This document shows positions 23,920-34,611 of a DNA stretch of 64,000 nucleotides, in pieces; the stretch's first letter is position 1; the number at the start of each line of letters is the position of its first letter. The stretch lies in assembly GCA_046347635.1 (NCBI GenBank), contig JAXMFT010000005.1, positions 264,384 to 328,383 of the forward strand, read 5' to 3'. The stretch is from JAGVSZ01 sp019137045. GTDB taxonomy: Bacteria > Pseudomonadota > Gammaproteobacteria > Burkholderiales > SG8-39. Below the pieces are notes generated by a model. That model did not search any database. It saw only the letters and a list, made by a program, of their open reading frames with translations, and was not told where the DNA came from. A program made the position numbers and the translations under genes.

Positions 23920-26127
23920 ATGGCAATCAACCTCAAGGCGTTGAACATCGGTCTGGGCAAGGGCAAGGGCGCCGACAAGTCGCCGCCGTCCAAGGCGCCG
24001 GCCAGGAAGGCGCCGGTGCAGGCGAGCTCGACTTCGATCCTGGAGGCCGCCGGCGCGCCGAAGAAGAAGGGCGCGCTTCCCGGCAAGACCTTCCGCACGC
24101 AGACCCAGGTGCTGCTCACCGTGCTCGGCTTCCTCGTGTTCGCGATCGTGCTCCTCGGCTGGCTCGCGATCCGCACCACCTCGCAGGGCACCGCCTACAT
24201 CAACGCCGCCGGCCAGATGCGCATGCTGTCGCAGCGCATCGCGAAGGAATCGCAGCAGGGCGTGCAGGGCAACGCCGCGGCGTTCGCGCGCCTGAAGTCG
24301 AGCCGCGACGAGTTCGCCGGCCTGCTCGAGGCGGTCACCGCGGGCGGCAAGGTGGGCGAGACCGAAGTGCCGCCCTCCGCCGAGAGCATCAAGCCCGCGC
24401 TCGACAAGGTGGCGCAGGTCTGGCAGAAGACCGACAGGAACGCCTCCCTCGTGCTCGCGCAGCAGAAGAACCTGATCGCGCTCGGCGCGGCGGTGAAGGC
24501 CATCAACGACAACAACCCGGTGCTGCTCGACCTGGCCGAGCAGGTGTCGGCGCTCAAGCTCCAGTCGCAGGCGGGCGCGCGCGAGATCTCGGCCGCGGGC
24601 CAGCTCGTCATGCTGACCCAGCGCATGGCGAAGAACGCCAACGCGCTGCTCGCCTCCGACGTGATCGACCCGGAGGTGACCTTCCTCCTCGGCAAGGACT
24701 CGAACACCTTCCGCGACCTCGTCGCCGCGCTCATCAAGGGCAGCGACAGCCTGCGCGTGTCGGCGGCGCGCGACCCGGAGACGCAGGAGAAGCTGAAGGA
24801 GCTCGACGCCGCCTACCAGCAGTACCGCAAGGCGGTGAACTCGATCCTCGGCAACATGCAGCCGCTGGTGAACGCGAAGGCGGCCGGCCGCAACGTGGTG
24901 GCCGACTCGGAGGCGCTGCTCAAGGCCTCGGACGAGCTCGCCGCCGGGTACGAAGGCGAGCTCGGGCAGACCTGGCTGCACTACGTCGCGATGGCGCTGC
25001 TCGCCGCGGGCGCGATCGTGGTCGTGCTGCTGATGGCGAAGGCCTACCGCGACGACAACGACCGCAAGACGACCGAGCAGGTCAAGCTGCGCGAGGACGC
25101 CGAGCGCCTGCGCAGCGAGGCCGAGTCGCAGAACAAGGCGAACCAGGAAGCGATCCTGCGGCTGATGAACGAGATGGGCAGCCTCGCGGACGGCGATCTC
25201 ACCGTGCAGGCGACCGTGACCGAGGACATCACCGGCGCGATCGCCGACTCGGTGAACTACACGATCGAGGAGCTGCGCGTCCTGGTCGGGCGCATCAACA
25301 GCGCCGCGGCGCAGGTGACCAGCGCGACCGAGTCCGCGCAGGCGACCTCGGTGAAGCTCCTGCAGGCCGCCGAGCGGCAGTCGAAGGAGATCCAGGAAGC
25401 GGGCGCCTCGGTGCTGAAGATGGCGCGCGCGATCAACGAGGTGTCGGCGAGCGCGTCGAAGTCGGTGAGCGTCGCGCGCCAGTCGCTGTCGGCGGCGCAG
25501 AAGGGCCAGGAGGCGGTGTCGAACTCGATCTCCGGCATGGGCGAGATCCGCGAGAACATCCAGGAGACCGCGAAGCGGATCAAGCGCCTGGGCGAGAGCT
25601 CGCAGGAGATCGGCGAGATCGTGGAGCTGATCTCGGACATCACCGAGCAGACCAACGTGCTGGCGCTCAACGCCGCGATCCAGGCGGCGAGCGCGGGCGA
25701 GGCGGGGCGCGGCTTCACGGTGGTGGCGGAGGAGGTGCAGCGGCTGGCGGAGCGCTCGGCCGAGGCCACCAAGCAGATCGCCGCGATCGTGAAGACGATT
25801 CAGACCGACACCCACGACGCGGTGGCGGCGATGGAGAAGAGCACCGTCGGCGTGGTCGAGGGCGCGAAGCTCTCCGACGCCGCCGGGCAGGCGCTGTCCG
25901 AGATCGGCGAGGTGTCGCGCCGGCTGGCGCAGCTCATCGAGGAGATCTCGGTGACCGCGCAGGCGCAGGCGCAGGCCGCGGGCGTGGTCGCGACCTCGAT
26001 GCAGGACATCCTGTCGGTGACCAAGCAGACCACCGAGGGCACCAAGCAGACCGCGGTGTCGGTCGGCCAGATCGCCAAGCTCGCGCAGGAACTCAAGGGT
26101 TCGGTGGCGAACTTCAAGATCGCGTAA
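23920..26127 (+). CDS. pilJ: Type IV pilus methyl-accepting chemotaxis protein PilJ
   Basis: The 735-residue receptor has a cytoplasmic Lys/Pro/Ala-rich start (1-62) and a first membrane helix (~63-87). A periplasmic region holds two PilJ-type modules (AAGQMRMLSQRIAKESQ and AAGQLVMLTQRMAKNA), followed by a second helix (~350-372), a HAMP-like linker and the cytoplasmic signalling coiled coil. The hairpin tip reads LALNAAIQAASAGEAGRGF. PilJ senses pilus retraction or tension and controls ChpA. No CheR (pilK) or CheB gene follows, in contrast with Pseudomonas. Confidence 0.95.
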   Translation: MAINLKALNIGLGKGKGADKSPPSKAPARKAPVQASSTSILEAAGAPKKKGALPGKTFRTQTQVLLTVLGFLVFAIVLLGWLAIRTTSQGTAYINAAGQMRMLSQRIAKESQQGVQGNAAAFARLKSSRDEFAGLLEAVTAGGKVGETEVPPSAESIKPALDKVAQVWQKTDRNASLVLAQQKNLIALGAAVKAINDNNPVLLDLAEQVSALKLQSQAGAREISAAGQLVMLTQRMAKNANALLASDVIDPEVTFLLGKDSNTFRDLVAALIKGSDSLRVSAARDPETQEKLKELDAAYQQYRKAVNSILGNMQPLVNAKAAGRNVVADSEALLKASDELAAGYEGELGQTWLHYVAMALLAAGAIVVVLLMAKAYRDDNDRKTTEQVKLREDAERLRSEAESQNKANQEAILRLMNEMGSLADGDLTVQATVTEDITGAIADSVNYTIEELRVLVGRINSAAAQVTSATESAQATSVKLLQAAERQSKEIQEAGASVLKMARAINEVSASASKSVSVARQSLSAAQKGQEAVSNSISGMGEIRENIQETAKRIKRLGESSQEIGEIVELISDITEQTNVLALNAAIQAASAGEAGRGFTVVAEEVQRLAERSAEATKQIAAIVKTIQTDTHDAVAAMEKSTVGVVEGAKLSDAAGQALSEIGEVSRRLAQLIEEISVTAQAQAQAAGVVATSMQDILSVTKQTTEGTKQTAVSVGQIAKLAQELKGSVANFKIA

Positions 26128-26175
26128 CCCGGCGCCTCGAGATCAACCAGGACCGGCCGGAGGGGGCGCGCACCC

Positions 26176-29100
26176 ATGAGCACCGCGGGTGAGTTCGACA
26201 TCGGCCCACTCACGTGGGTCAAGAGCGAGATCGACCAGGCGCTCGAGCGCAGTCTCGTGGCGCTGCGCGCCTACGCGGCCGCGCCGGGCGACTCGAACCA
26301 GATCCGGTTCTCGCAGACGCACTTCCACCAGGCGCACGGCGCGCTGCAGATCGTCGGCCTGGACGGGGTCACGCGCCTGTCCGAGGAGCTCGACGGGCTG
26401 CTCGCCGACATCGCGCAGCGCGAGGGCGCGCCCCGGCCCGAGGCGGTCGCCGCCGCCGAGCGCGCGTTCGCCGGGATCTCGGCCTATCTCGACCAGCTGC
26501 TCGTCGGCGAGCCGAACCAGCCGCTCAGGCTCTTCGCCGTCTACCGCGAGGTGGCCCGGGTGCGCGGACGCGAGGGCGTCGACCCGGTCGACCTCTACTT
26601 CCCCGACCTGACGCGCCGGCCGCCGCGGCGCGAGAAGCCGCCGGTCGACGTGCCCGCCGGCGAGAGCGGGCAGTACTACCGCGACCAGCGCGGCCGCTAT
26701 CAGCGCGGACTGCTGAAGTGGCTGAAGAAGGACGCCACCGGCGTCGAGGACATGCGCGCTGCCGTCGCGGCGGTCGAGGCCGCCCAGACCAACCCGGCGA
26801 GCCGCGCGTTCTGGTGGATCGCGCTCGGGTTCTTCGACGCGCTCTTCGCCAAGGCGGTCGCCGACCAGGCGGCCGTCGGCCGGCTCGCGAACCGGATCGA
26901 GCAGCAGCTGAAGCGGCTGATGGAAGGCTCGGCGACGGTGGCCGAGCGCCTGATGCGCGAGGTGCTGTTCGCGGTGGCGGGCGCGCGCCCCGCGACCGAG
27001 CACGTGCGCAACGTCCAGGAGGTGTTCCAGCTCGCCGGCACGGTGCCCGCGAGCTTCGAGCTCAAGGGCGACGGCGCGCCGCAGCTGCCCGCGCTGCGCG
27101 CCCTGCGCGAAAGCGTCGGCAGCGCCAAGACGACGTGGAACAAGGTGGCGTCCGGCCATCAGCCCAGCATCGCGAATTTCCTCGACCTCGCCGGCCAGAT
27201 GCGCGACCGCGCCGCCGAGCTGAAGCAGGCGCCGCTCGCGCGCATCACCGCCGAGGTGGCCGCGCTCGCCGCGTGGGTGGCGGAGGCGCCCGGGCACCTC
27301 ACCGACGGGGTCGCGATGGAGACGGCGACCGCGCTGCTCCTGATCGAGAACGCGGTGGAGAACTTCGCCGGCCTGGGCGAGGAGTTCGCCGGGCAGGTGA
27401 ACCTCATGGAGCGCCGCCTGCAGGCGGTGAAGAGCGGCGAGGCCCCGCACGCGAGCCAGCCGGTGCCGGTGCTCGACGAGATGTCGCGCCGCGCCCAGGA
27501 GCGCCTGCTGATGGCGCAGGTGGTGTCCGAGATCCAGGCGAGCCTGCGCGCGATCGAGCAGGCGCTGGACGCGTTCTTCCGCGACGCCGCCAAGCGCGGC
27601 GAGCTCGCGGGCCTGGACAAGCCGGTGCGGCAGGTGCTCGGCGCGCTGACGATGCTCAACGAGGACCGCGCGGCGGCGGCGCTGTCGCAGTGCGCGGCCG
27701 GGATCCAGCGCTTCGCGCAGGCCGACTACGTCCCGGCGCAGGCCGATTTCGAGCAGGTCGCGGGCACCCTCTCCGGCCTCGGGTTCTACGTCGACGCCCT
27801 GCAGCACGGCAAGGCGGACTTCGACCAGTTCATGCAGCCGATCGCGGCGAAGAAGCCGCAGGCCGTCGCCGCGGCCGGCGGGGAGCCGGAGGCGGCCGGC
27901 GCCACCGTCGAGGCGGAGCTCGCGCAGGCGAAGAAGGCGCTGAACGCGCTCTACGAGCGCTGGAAGCGGGAGCCGCAGAACGCGCAGCTCAAGGACGAGC
28001 TGCGCAAGCGCGCGACCGCGCTGCAGAAGGACGCCGGGCTGGTGGTCGACGCCAGGCTCGAGGGCCAGGCCGCCGACGTGCTGCGCGCCCTCGACGCCGC
28101 CGACGCGAAGCCGTTCGACCCGAAGGTCTCGCAGGTCCTGACCGCCATCCAGCCGGTCGCGCCCGCGGCGCCCTCGCCCGAAGCGCAGAAGCTGATCGCC
28201 GCGAGCGCCGAGACGGTGGACGCGGAGCTGCTCGCCGTCTACCTGGAGGAAGCGGGCGAGGTGCTCGGCACGATCGGCGAGAGCCTCGGCCAGGCGCGCG
28301 AGGTGCCGCAGAACATCGAGCTGCTGCGCACCATCCGCCGCGGCTTCCACACCCTCAAGGGCAGCGGCCGCATGGTCGGCCTGACCCGCCTCGGCGAGGC
28401 GGCGTGGGCGGTCGAGCAGGTGATGAACCGCTGGCTCGAGGAGGAGCGCGCGGCGACGCCCGATCTCTTCACGCTGATCGCCGCCGCGCGCGAGTTCTTC
28501 GCCAGCGCGGTCGAGACGCTGAAGGCGAACGGCCCGAGCCCCGACGAGTCCGCCATCGTCGCGCTGGCCGGCCGGGTGAAGGCGGGCGAGCCCGTGGGCG
28601 ACGTCGCGCTCACCGCGCCCGCCCCGGCGCCCGCGGTCGCCGCCGCGCCTGCTGCGCCGGCACAACCGGCCGCGGCGCTCCCCGACATCGACCTCGCCGC
28701 GATCCCGCCCGCGCCGGCGCCCGAGACCGTCACGCCGGCGCCGCAGGCCCCGGTGGAGATCGCGCCCGCGCCCGCCCCGGACGCGGCCCCGGCCGAGGCG
28801 CTGCCGGCCCTCGACTTTCCGCCGCTGGAGCTGCCGGGTACCGACCTGCCCGCCGCGCCCGCGCCGGCGGTGGCCGAGGAGGAGGACGAGGACGTCGTCG
28901 CCGTCGGCGACGCGCGGCTCTCGTCGTCGCTGTACGGCATCTTCCTCGAGGAGACGCGCACGCACCTCGACACGCTCGCCGCGGGCCGCCGTCGCCTCGA
29001 TGAAGGCGAGAACGTCTCCGAGGACGTCGAGCGGGCCGCGCACACCCTCGCCGGCATCGCGGGAACGGTCAAGTTCGACGCGATGAAGGACCTCGGGCAC

Positions 29101-32089
29101 GCGCTCGAGGGCCTGCTCGAGCGCATGCTCGGCGCGCCGGCCGATGCGGCGGCGCGCGCGCTGATCGGCGAGGCGATCGAGACGCTCGAGCGCATGCTCG
29201 CGCGCGCCACCGCGCGCGAGCTTCCCGCGGCGGCGCCGGCCCTGATCGCCCGGCTCGACGCGCTGGGGACGGAAGGCGCCGGCGCGCCCGCCGCCGCGCA
29301 GGAGTCGCGCCCCGCGTCCGCCGGACTCGGCGTCCGGGATTTCGCGATGCCGGAGCGTGCGCCGGCCGGCGGCGGCGACGTTGCGCCCGCCGCGCCGCCG
29401 GCGCTCGGCGACTTCGACTTCACCGCGCCGGCGAACGACGCGCCCGCGGCGCCCACCCCGCCCGCGGCGCCGGTCACGCTCGACTTCTCGGGGTTCTCGC
29501 TTCCCGCGCCGATGGGCGAGCCGGCCGTGACCGCCTTCGTTCCGCCGACGCCGGCCGCGAACGACGTCGCGAGCGCCGAACCTGCCGCATCCGCCGCGAC
29601 GCCAAGCGTCGTCCCCCAAGCGCCCAGCGTTGCAGCCGGGCCGTCGAGCGTCGCGCCGCCGGCGCCCGCCGCGACGCCGAGCGCGGGAATCGCGGAGGCG
29701 AGCGCCCAGGTGGTCGAGGTCGAGGAGGTGCCGGTCGAGCGGCGCACCCGCCGGCTCGACGACGACATCGACCAGGAGCTGCTGCCGATCTTCCTCGAGG
29801 AGGCGCAGGAGCTCGTTCCGGCGGTGGGCCAGGGCTTGCGCGACTGGCGCGAGAACCCGGCCAACAGCGCCGCCGGCAACGCGCTCCAGCGGACCCTGCA
29901 CACGCTCAAGGGCTCCGCGCGCATGTGCGGGGCGATGGCCCTCGGCGAGCTGACGCACCACATGGAGACGCGCGTCGAGAACGCGCTCGCGCTCGCGGAG
30001 CTCCCGGCGTCGTTCTTCGAGGAGCTCGAGGGCTCCTACGACCGGATGGGCTTCCTCTACGACCGGCTGGTGAACCCGCAGGCCGCGGTGCCGGCCGAGC
30101 GGGAGGCGCCCGCGCAGAGCGCCGCCGAGGCGACGCCGCAACCGGCGGCTGCGCCCGCGCAGGCGGAGCCCAGCGCGCCCGCGCCCGCCGCGGCCGCGGC
30201 GGCGAAGCCCGCGGCGGCGAAGCCCGAGCCGCGGCCGGCCGCGCAGGCCGAGCAGGACCTCGGCGCGGCGAGCCGCGCGATGCTGCGCGTGCGCGCCGAC
30301 CTGATCGACCGGCTGGTGAACGAGGCGGGCGAGGTGTCGATCGCGCGCTCGCGCATCGAGGGCGACCTGCGCGCGATCAAGGGGGCGCTGTTCGAGTTCA
30401 CCGAGAACGTGAACCGGATGCGCGCGCAGCTGCGCGACATCGAGATCCAGGCCGAGTCGCAGATGCAGTCGCGCATCTCGCTCGCGCAGGAAAGCGAGAC
30501 GCCGTTCGACCCGCTCGAGTTCGACCGCTTCACGCGGTTCCAGGAGCTCACGCGCATGATGGCCGAGAGCGTGAACGACGTCGCCACCGTGCACCAGAAC
30601 CTGCTCAAGGCGGTGGGCGAGAGCGAGGCGGCCACCTCCGCCCAGGCGCGGCTAACGCGCGCGCTGCAGGCGAACCTCATGCGCATCCGCATGGTGCCGT
30701 TCGCGAGCGTGTCGGAGCGCCTGTTCCGCATCGTGCGGGCGGCGGCCAAGGAAACCGAGAAGCGCGCGGTGCTCGACATCAAGGGCGGCCAGACCGAGGT
30801 CGACCGCTCGGTGCTCGAGCGCATCACCGCGCCGTTCGAGCACATGCTGCGCAACTCGGTCGCGCACGGCATCGAGCCGCCCGCCGAGCGGCTGAGGAAG
30901 GGCAAGCCGGAGCTCGGCGAGGTGCGCATCGAGGTGCGCCAGGAGGGCAACGAGATCGTGCTCGCGGTCGTGGACGACGGCGCCGGGCTCGACTTCGAGC
31001 GCATCCGCGCCAAGGCGCAGGCGCAGGGGCTGCTCGCGCCCGGGGCCAACCCGACCGACGGCGAGATCGCCGAGTTCATCTTCCACCCCGGCTTCTCCAC
31101 CGCGCAGGAGGTCACCCAGCTCGCCGGCCGCGGCGTGGGGATGGACGTCGTGAAGAGCGAGATCGCCGCGCTCGGCGGCCGCGTCGAGCTCGCGAGCGAG
31201 ACCGGCCGGGGCACGCGCTTCACCATCTACCTCCCGCTCACGCTCGCGGTGACCCAGGCGGTGCTCGTGCGCGCGGGCAACGTCTCCTACGCCATCCCGG
31301 CGGTGATGGTCGAGCAGGTGCGCCAGGTCAAGGCGCCGGAGCTCGAGAGCTACCGGGTCGCGGGCGAGACGATGTGGCAGGACCGCCGCTACCCGTTCCG
31401 CTACCTCCCGCGCCTGCTCGGCGACGGCGAGTTCGTCCCCGAGCCGCGGCGCGTCACGCCGGTGATGCTGCTGCGCACCGGCGCGAGCACCGTCGCGCTG
31501 CAGGTGGACGAGGTGGCGGGCAGCCAGGAAATCGTGGTCAAGAACACCGGGCCGATGCTCGCCCGCGTCGCCGGGATCACCGGCGCGACCGTGCTCGGCA
31601 ACGGCGACATCGTGCTGATCCTGAACCCGGTCATCCTCGCCGGCCGCGAGCCGGCCGCGAGCACGCGGCTACCCGACGCGCCGGCGCCGGCCGCGCCGCG
31701 GCCCGAGGCGCCGGCGGCGCCGACGGTCATGATCGTCGACGACTCGCTCACGGTGCGCAAGATCACCGGGCGCCTGCTCGCGCGCGAGGGCTTCAACGTG
31801 CTGACCGCGAAGGACGGCGTGGACGCGATGGAGCAGCTCCAGGAGCACCTGCCCGACGTGATGCTGGTGGACATCGAGATGCCGCGCATGGACGGCTTCG
31901 ACCTCACCCGCAACGTGCGCGCCGACGGCCGGCTCAAGCACGTCCCGATCATCATGATCACCTCGCGCACCGCCGACAGCACCGCGCGTACGCGAAGGAG
32001 ATCGGCGTCAACGTCTACCTGGCAAGCCCTACCAGGAAGACGAGCTGCTGCAGCACATCGGCGGCTTGCAGCGGCCGGCGCTCGCCTAG
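26176..32089 (+). CDS. chpA: Hybrid chemosensory histidine kinase ChpA/PilL (two frameshifts near the 3' end)
   Basis: The giant CheA-type kinase of the Pil-Chp system, about 1971 residues once corrected. Domains: an N-terminal region with a weak Hpt-like HFHQAHG near 52; Hpt domains with His near 724 (FHTLKGSGRM), 956 (AHTLAGIAGT) and 1242 (LHTLKGSARM), joined by long Ala/Pro linkers; dimerisation; the ATPase (NSVAHGIEPP near 1558); CheW (~1690-1825); and a receiver with Asp1899. The receiver's end is split over three frames: one base is missing near 31978 (Lys codon before HRAYAKEIG) and one near 32021 (GKPYQEDELL). The true stop is TAG 32087. Uncorrected, the frame reads on through yqgE into ruvX. 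Confidence 0.92.
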
Positions 32090-32177
32090 CGCCCGCGCCG
32101 CTCAAGCGCGCGGGGGCCGCGCCGCCCCCGCGCCCGCCGCCCGACGCGCGCGCGTCCGGCCGCCGCGCCGCCCGCGC

Positions 32178-32183
32178 TACAAC
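32178..32183 (+). promoter_or_regulatory. -10-like box directly ahead of yqgE
   Basis: TACAAC, preceded by GCGC, lies seven bases before the GTG at 32191, where transcription would start at the start codon itself. No -35 box is visible in this GC-only stretch. It would give yqgE and the pyr genes a promoter of their own after chpA. Confidence 0.35.
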
Positions 32184-32190
32184 TGCCGCC

Positions 32191-32752
32191 GTGCGGCGCG
32201 TCGATCTCACCTACCACTTCCTTGATCGCCATGCCGAGCATGGTCGACCTGCACTTCGCGCGCACGCTCACCTTCATCTGCGAGCACAACGAGCAGGGCG
32301 CGCTCGGCGTCGTGGTCAACCGCCCGATCGACATGACGCTCGCGGCGCTGTTCGAGCGCCTCAACCTGGAGCTGAAGGCGAACGCCCTGCGCGAGCTGCC
32401 GGTGTACTTCGGCGGCCCGGTGCAGACCGACCGCGGGTTCGTCCTGCACGTCCCGCGCGGGGCGTGGAGCTCCACCCTGCCGGTGGGCAGCCGCATCGGG
32501 CTGACCACCTCGCGCGACATCCTCGAAGCGGTCGGCGACGGCAGCGGTCCGGACCGGATCCTGGTGACGCTCGGCTACGCGGGCTGGGCCGCGGGCCAGC
32601 TCGAGCACGAGATCCTGCAGAACGCCTGGCTGACGGTCGAGGCGGACGAGGGGCTCATCTTCGACCTGCCCGCCGAGGAGCGCCTGCCGGCCGCGATGGA
32701 GCGGCTCGGCGTCTCCTACGCGTCGCTCTCGGACGAGGCGGGTCATGCATGA
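32191..32752 (+). CDS. yqgE: YqgE/AlgH family protein (UPF0301; frameshift near its start)
   Basis: About 187 residues of the YqgE/AlgH family, whose role is uncertain (an alginate regulator in Pseudomonas by name). The body IAMPSMVDLHFARTLTFICEHNEQGALG is in one frame from 32225. The usual preceding segment, here RRVDLTYHFL, lies in the frame of GTG 32191. One extra T at 32222-32223 separates them. A TTG at 32222 could in principle start the body alone, but it would cut off the conserved first strand. The stop overlaps the ruvX ATG as ATGA. Confidence 0.85.
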
Positions 32753-33177
32753 GCGGGGCGGGAACGGTGCTCGCCTTCGACTTCGGTGAGCGCTTCATCG
32801 GCGTCGCCGTCGGCGAGACCGGCGTCGGCGTCGCCCACCCGCTCGCCGCCATCGACGAACGCGCGGCCGCGGCGCGCTTCGCGGCGATCGCCGCGCTGAT
32901 CGGGGAGTGGCAGCCGGCGCGGCTCGTCGTCGGGCTCCCGCTCGGGCTGGACGGCGCCCCGCACGCCCTCACGCGCCGCGCGCAGCGCTTCGCGCGCCAG
33001 CTCGAGGGGCGCTTCGGGCTGCCGGTGGCGCTGGTGGACGAGCGCCTCACCTCGGCCGAGGCGCGCGCGCGGCTGCGCGCGCTGAACCGCGCCGGGCGCG
33101 CGCACAAGGACCTCGCGCACCCGCTCGCCGCGCAGGCGATCCTGCAGGACTTTCTCGACCGCCATGCAGCTGCCTGA
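32749..33177 (+). CDS. ruvX: Putative pre-16S rRNA nuclease / Holliday junction resolvase RuvX
   Basis: The 142-residue RNase H-fold protein has the first-strand Asp in LAFDFGERFIGVAVG, VVGLPLGLDG in the middle, VDERLTSAEA and the late DLAHPLAAQAIL helix. The YqgF/RuvX family trims the 5' end of 16S rRNA in E. coli. It starts at ATG 32749, overlapping yqgE, and its end overlaps pyrR by 14 bases, so yqgE-ruvX-pyrR are translationally linked. Confidence 0.92.
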   Translation: MSGAGTVLAFDFGERFIGVAVGETGVGVAHPLAAIDERAAAARFAAIAALIGEWQPARLVVGLPLGLDGAPHALTRRAQRFARQLEGRFGLPVALVDERLTSAEARARLRALNRAGRAHKDLAHPLAAQAILQDFLDRHAAA

Positions 33178-33655
33178 CGCCGAGGCGCTCTGCGCCGACC
33201 TCGCGCGCCAGCTGCGCGCGCACGTCACGCCGGAGACCGGGATGGTGGGCATCCACACCGGCGGGGCCTGGCTCGCCGAGCGCCTGCACCGGGCGCTCGC
33301 GCTCGCGCTGCCGCTCGGGACGCTCGACATCTCGTTCTACCGCGACGACTACCGCACCACCGGGCTGCACAAGTCGGTGCGCGCGAGCAGGATCCCGTTC
33401 GACGTCGGCGGGCGCCACCTCCTGCTCGTGGACGACGTGCTCTACACCGGCCGCACGGTGCGCGCCGCGATGAACGAGCTCTTCGACTACGGCCGCCCGG
33501 AGTCGATCCGCCTGGTCGCGCTGGTCGACCGCGGCGAGCGCGAGCTGCCGATCTGCCCGCAGTTCGTGGGCACCGCGCTCGGCGTGCCCGGGGGCAGCAT
33601 GCTGCGGCTCGGCCGCGACGCCGGCGGGCGCCTCGCCCTGCGGCTGGACGCCTGA
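33164..33655 (+). CDS. pyrR: Bifunctional pyrimidine regulator / uracil phosphoribosyltransferase PyrR
   Basis: The 163-residue type I phosphoribosyltransferase has the PRPP motif LLLVDDVLYTGRTVRA near residue 85, IHTGGAWLAERL, and FYRDDYRTTGLH in the flexible hood. In Gram-positive bacteria PyrR attenuates pyr transcription by RNA binding. In proteobacteria it is encoded with pyrB-pyrC' and its regulatory role is less certain. I saw no clear attenuator before pyrB; only one base separates the pyrR stop from the pyrB start. Confidence 0.95.
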   Translation: MQLPDAEALCADLARQLRAHVTPETGMVGIHTGGAWLAERLHRALALALPLGTLDISFYRDDYRTTGLHKSVRASRIPFDVGGRHLLLVDDVLYTGRTVRAAMNELFDYGRPESIRLVALVDRGERELPICPQFVGTALGVPGGSMLRLGRDAGGRLALRLDA

Positions 33656-33656
33656 C

Positions 33657-34607
33657 GTGAGCGCGAACCCGCAGCTCGACGCGAACGGCGCGCTCGCGCA
33701 CCTGCTCACGCTCGAGGGGCTGCCGCGCGCGATCATCCTCCACATCCTCGACACCGCGGCCTCGTTCGTGAGCGTCGCCGAGCGCGAGGTGAAGAAGGTG
33801 CCGCTGCTGCGCGGCATCAGCGTGTTCAACCTCTTCTTCGAGAGCTCGACGCGCACCCGCACGACCTTCGAGATCGCCGCCAAGCGGCTCTCGGCCGACG
33901 TGATCAACCTCAACATCGGCACGTCGTCGACCTCCAAGGGCGAGAGCCTGCTCGACACCGTGGACAACCTGTCGGCGATGCAGGCCGACATGTTCGTGGT
34001 GCGGCACGCGCAGAGCGGCGCCGCGCACCTGATCGCGCGCCACGCCGGCGCGCACCAGCACGTGATCAACGCCGGCGACGGCCGCCACGCGCACCCCACC
34101 CAGGGCCTGCTCGACGCCTACACGATCCGCCACTACAAGAAGGACTTCACCGCGCTGTCGGTGGCGATCGTGGGCGACATCCTGCACTCGCGCGTCGCGC
34201 GCTCGCTCGTGCACGCGCTCAACATCCTCGGGACGCCCGACGTGCGCGTGGTCGGCCCGCAGACGCTGCTCCCCGCCGGGGTGGAGAGCCTGGGCGTGCG
34301 CGTGTTCCACGACATGCGCAAGGGGCTCGCCGGCGCCGACGTGGTCGTCATGCTGCGGCTGCAGAACGAGCGCATGCGCGGGCCGCTGCTGCCCTCGGCG
34401 CAGGAGTTCAACAAGTACTACGGCCTCACGCCGGACAAGCTCGCGCTGGCGCGGCCCGACGCGATCGTGATGCATCCCGGGCCGATGAACCGCGGGGTCG
34501 AGATCGACTCGGCGGTGGCCGACGGCGCGCAGTCGGTGATCCTCCCGCAGGTCACCTTCGGCATCGCGGTGCGCATGGCGGTGATGTCGATCCTGGGGGG
34601 AAGCTAG
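33657..34607 (+). CDS. pyrB: Aspartate carbamoyltransferase catalytic subunit
   Basis: PyrB makes carbamoyl-aspartate, the first committed step of pyrimidine synthesis. The 316-residue protein has the carbamoyl-phosphate site FFESSTRTRTTFEIA near residue 60, NAGDGRHAHPTQGLLD near 140 and the C-terminal HPGPMNRGVEI. The start is GTG 33657. No regulatory pyrI is present. The following pyrC' suggests the PyrB-PyrC' dodecamer found in Pseudomonas-type enzymes. Confidence 0.97.
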   Translation: MSANPQLDANGALAHLLTLEGLPRAIILHILDTAASFVSVAEREVKKVPLLRGISVFNLFFESSTRTRTTFEIAAKRLSADVINLNIGTSSTSKGESLLDTVDNLSAMQADMFVVRHAQSGAAHLIARHAGAHQHVINAGDGRHAHPTQGLLDAYTIRHYKKDFTALSVAIVGDILHSRVARSLVHALNILGTPDVRVVGPQTLLPAGVESLGVRVFHDMRKGLAGADVVVMLRLQNERMRGPLLPSAQEFNKYYGLTPDKLALARPDAIVMHPGPMNRGVEIDSAVADGAQSVILPQVTFGIAVRMAVMSILGGS

Positions 34608-34611
34608 GCCG

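Noticed and set aside
26176..33177. Apparent 2333-residue ChpA-RuvX fusion
   Set aside because: Result of two one-base losses at the chpA end; ruvX has its own ATG at 32749, and yqgE lies between them in another frame.
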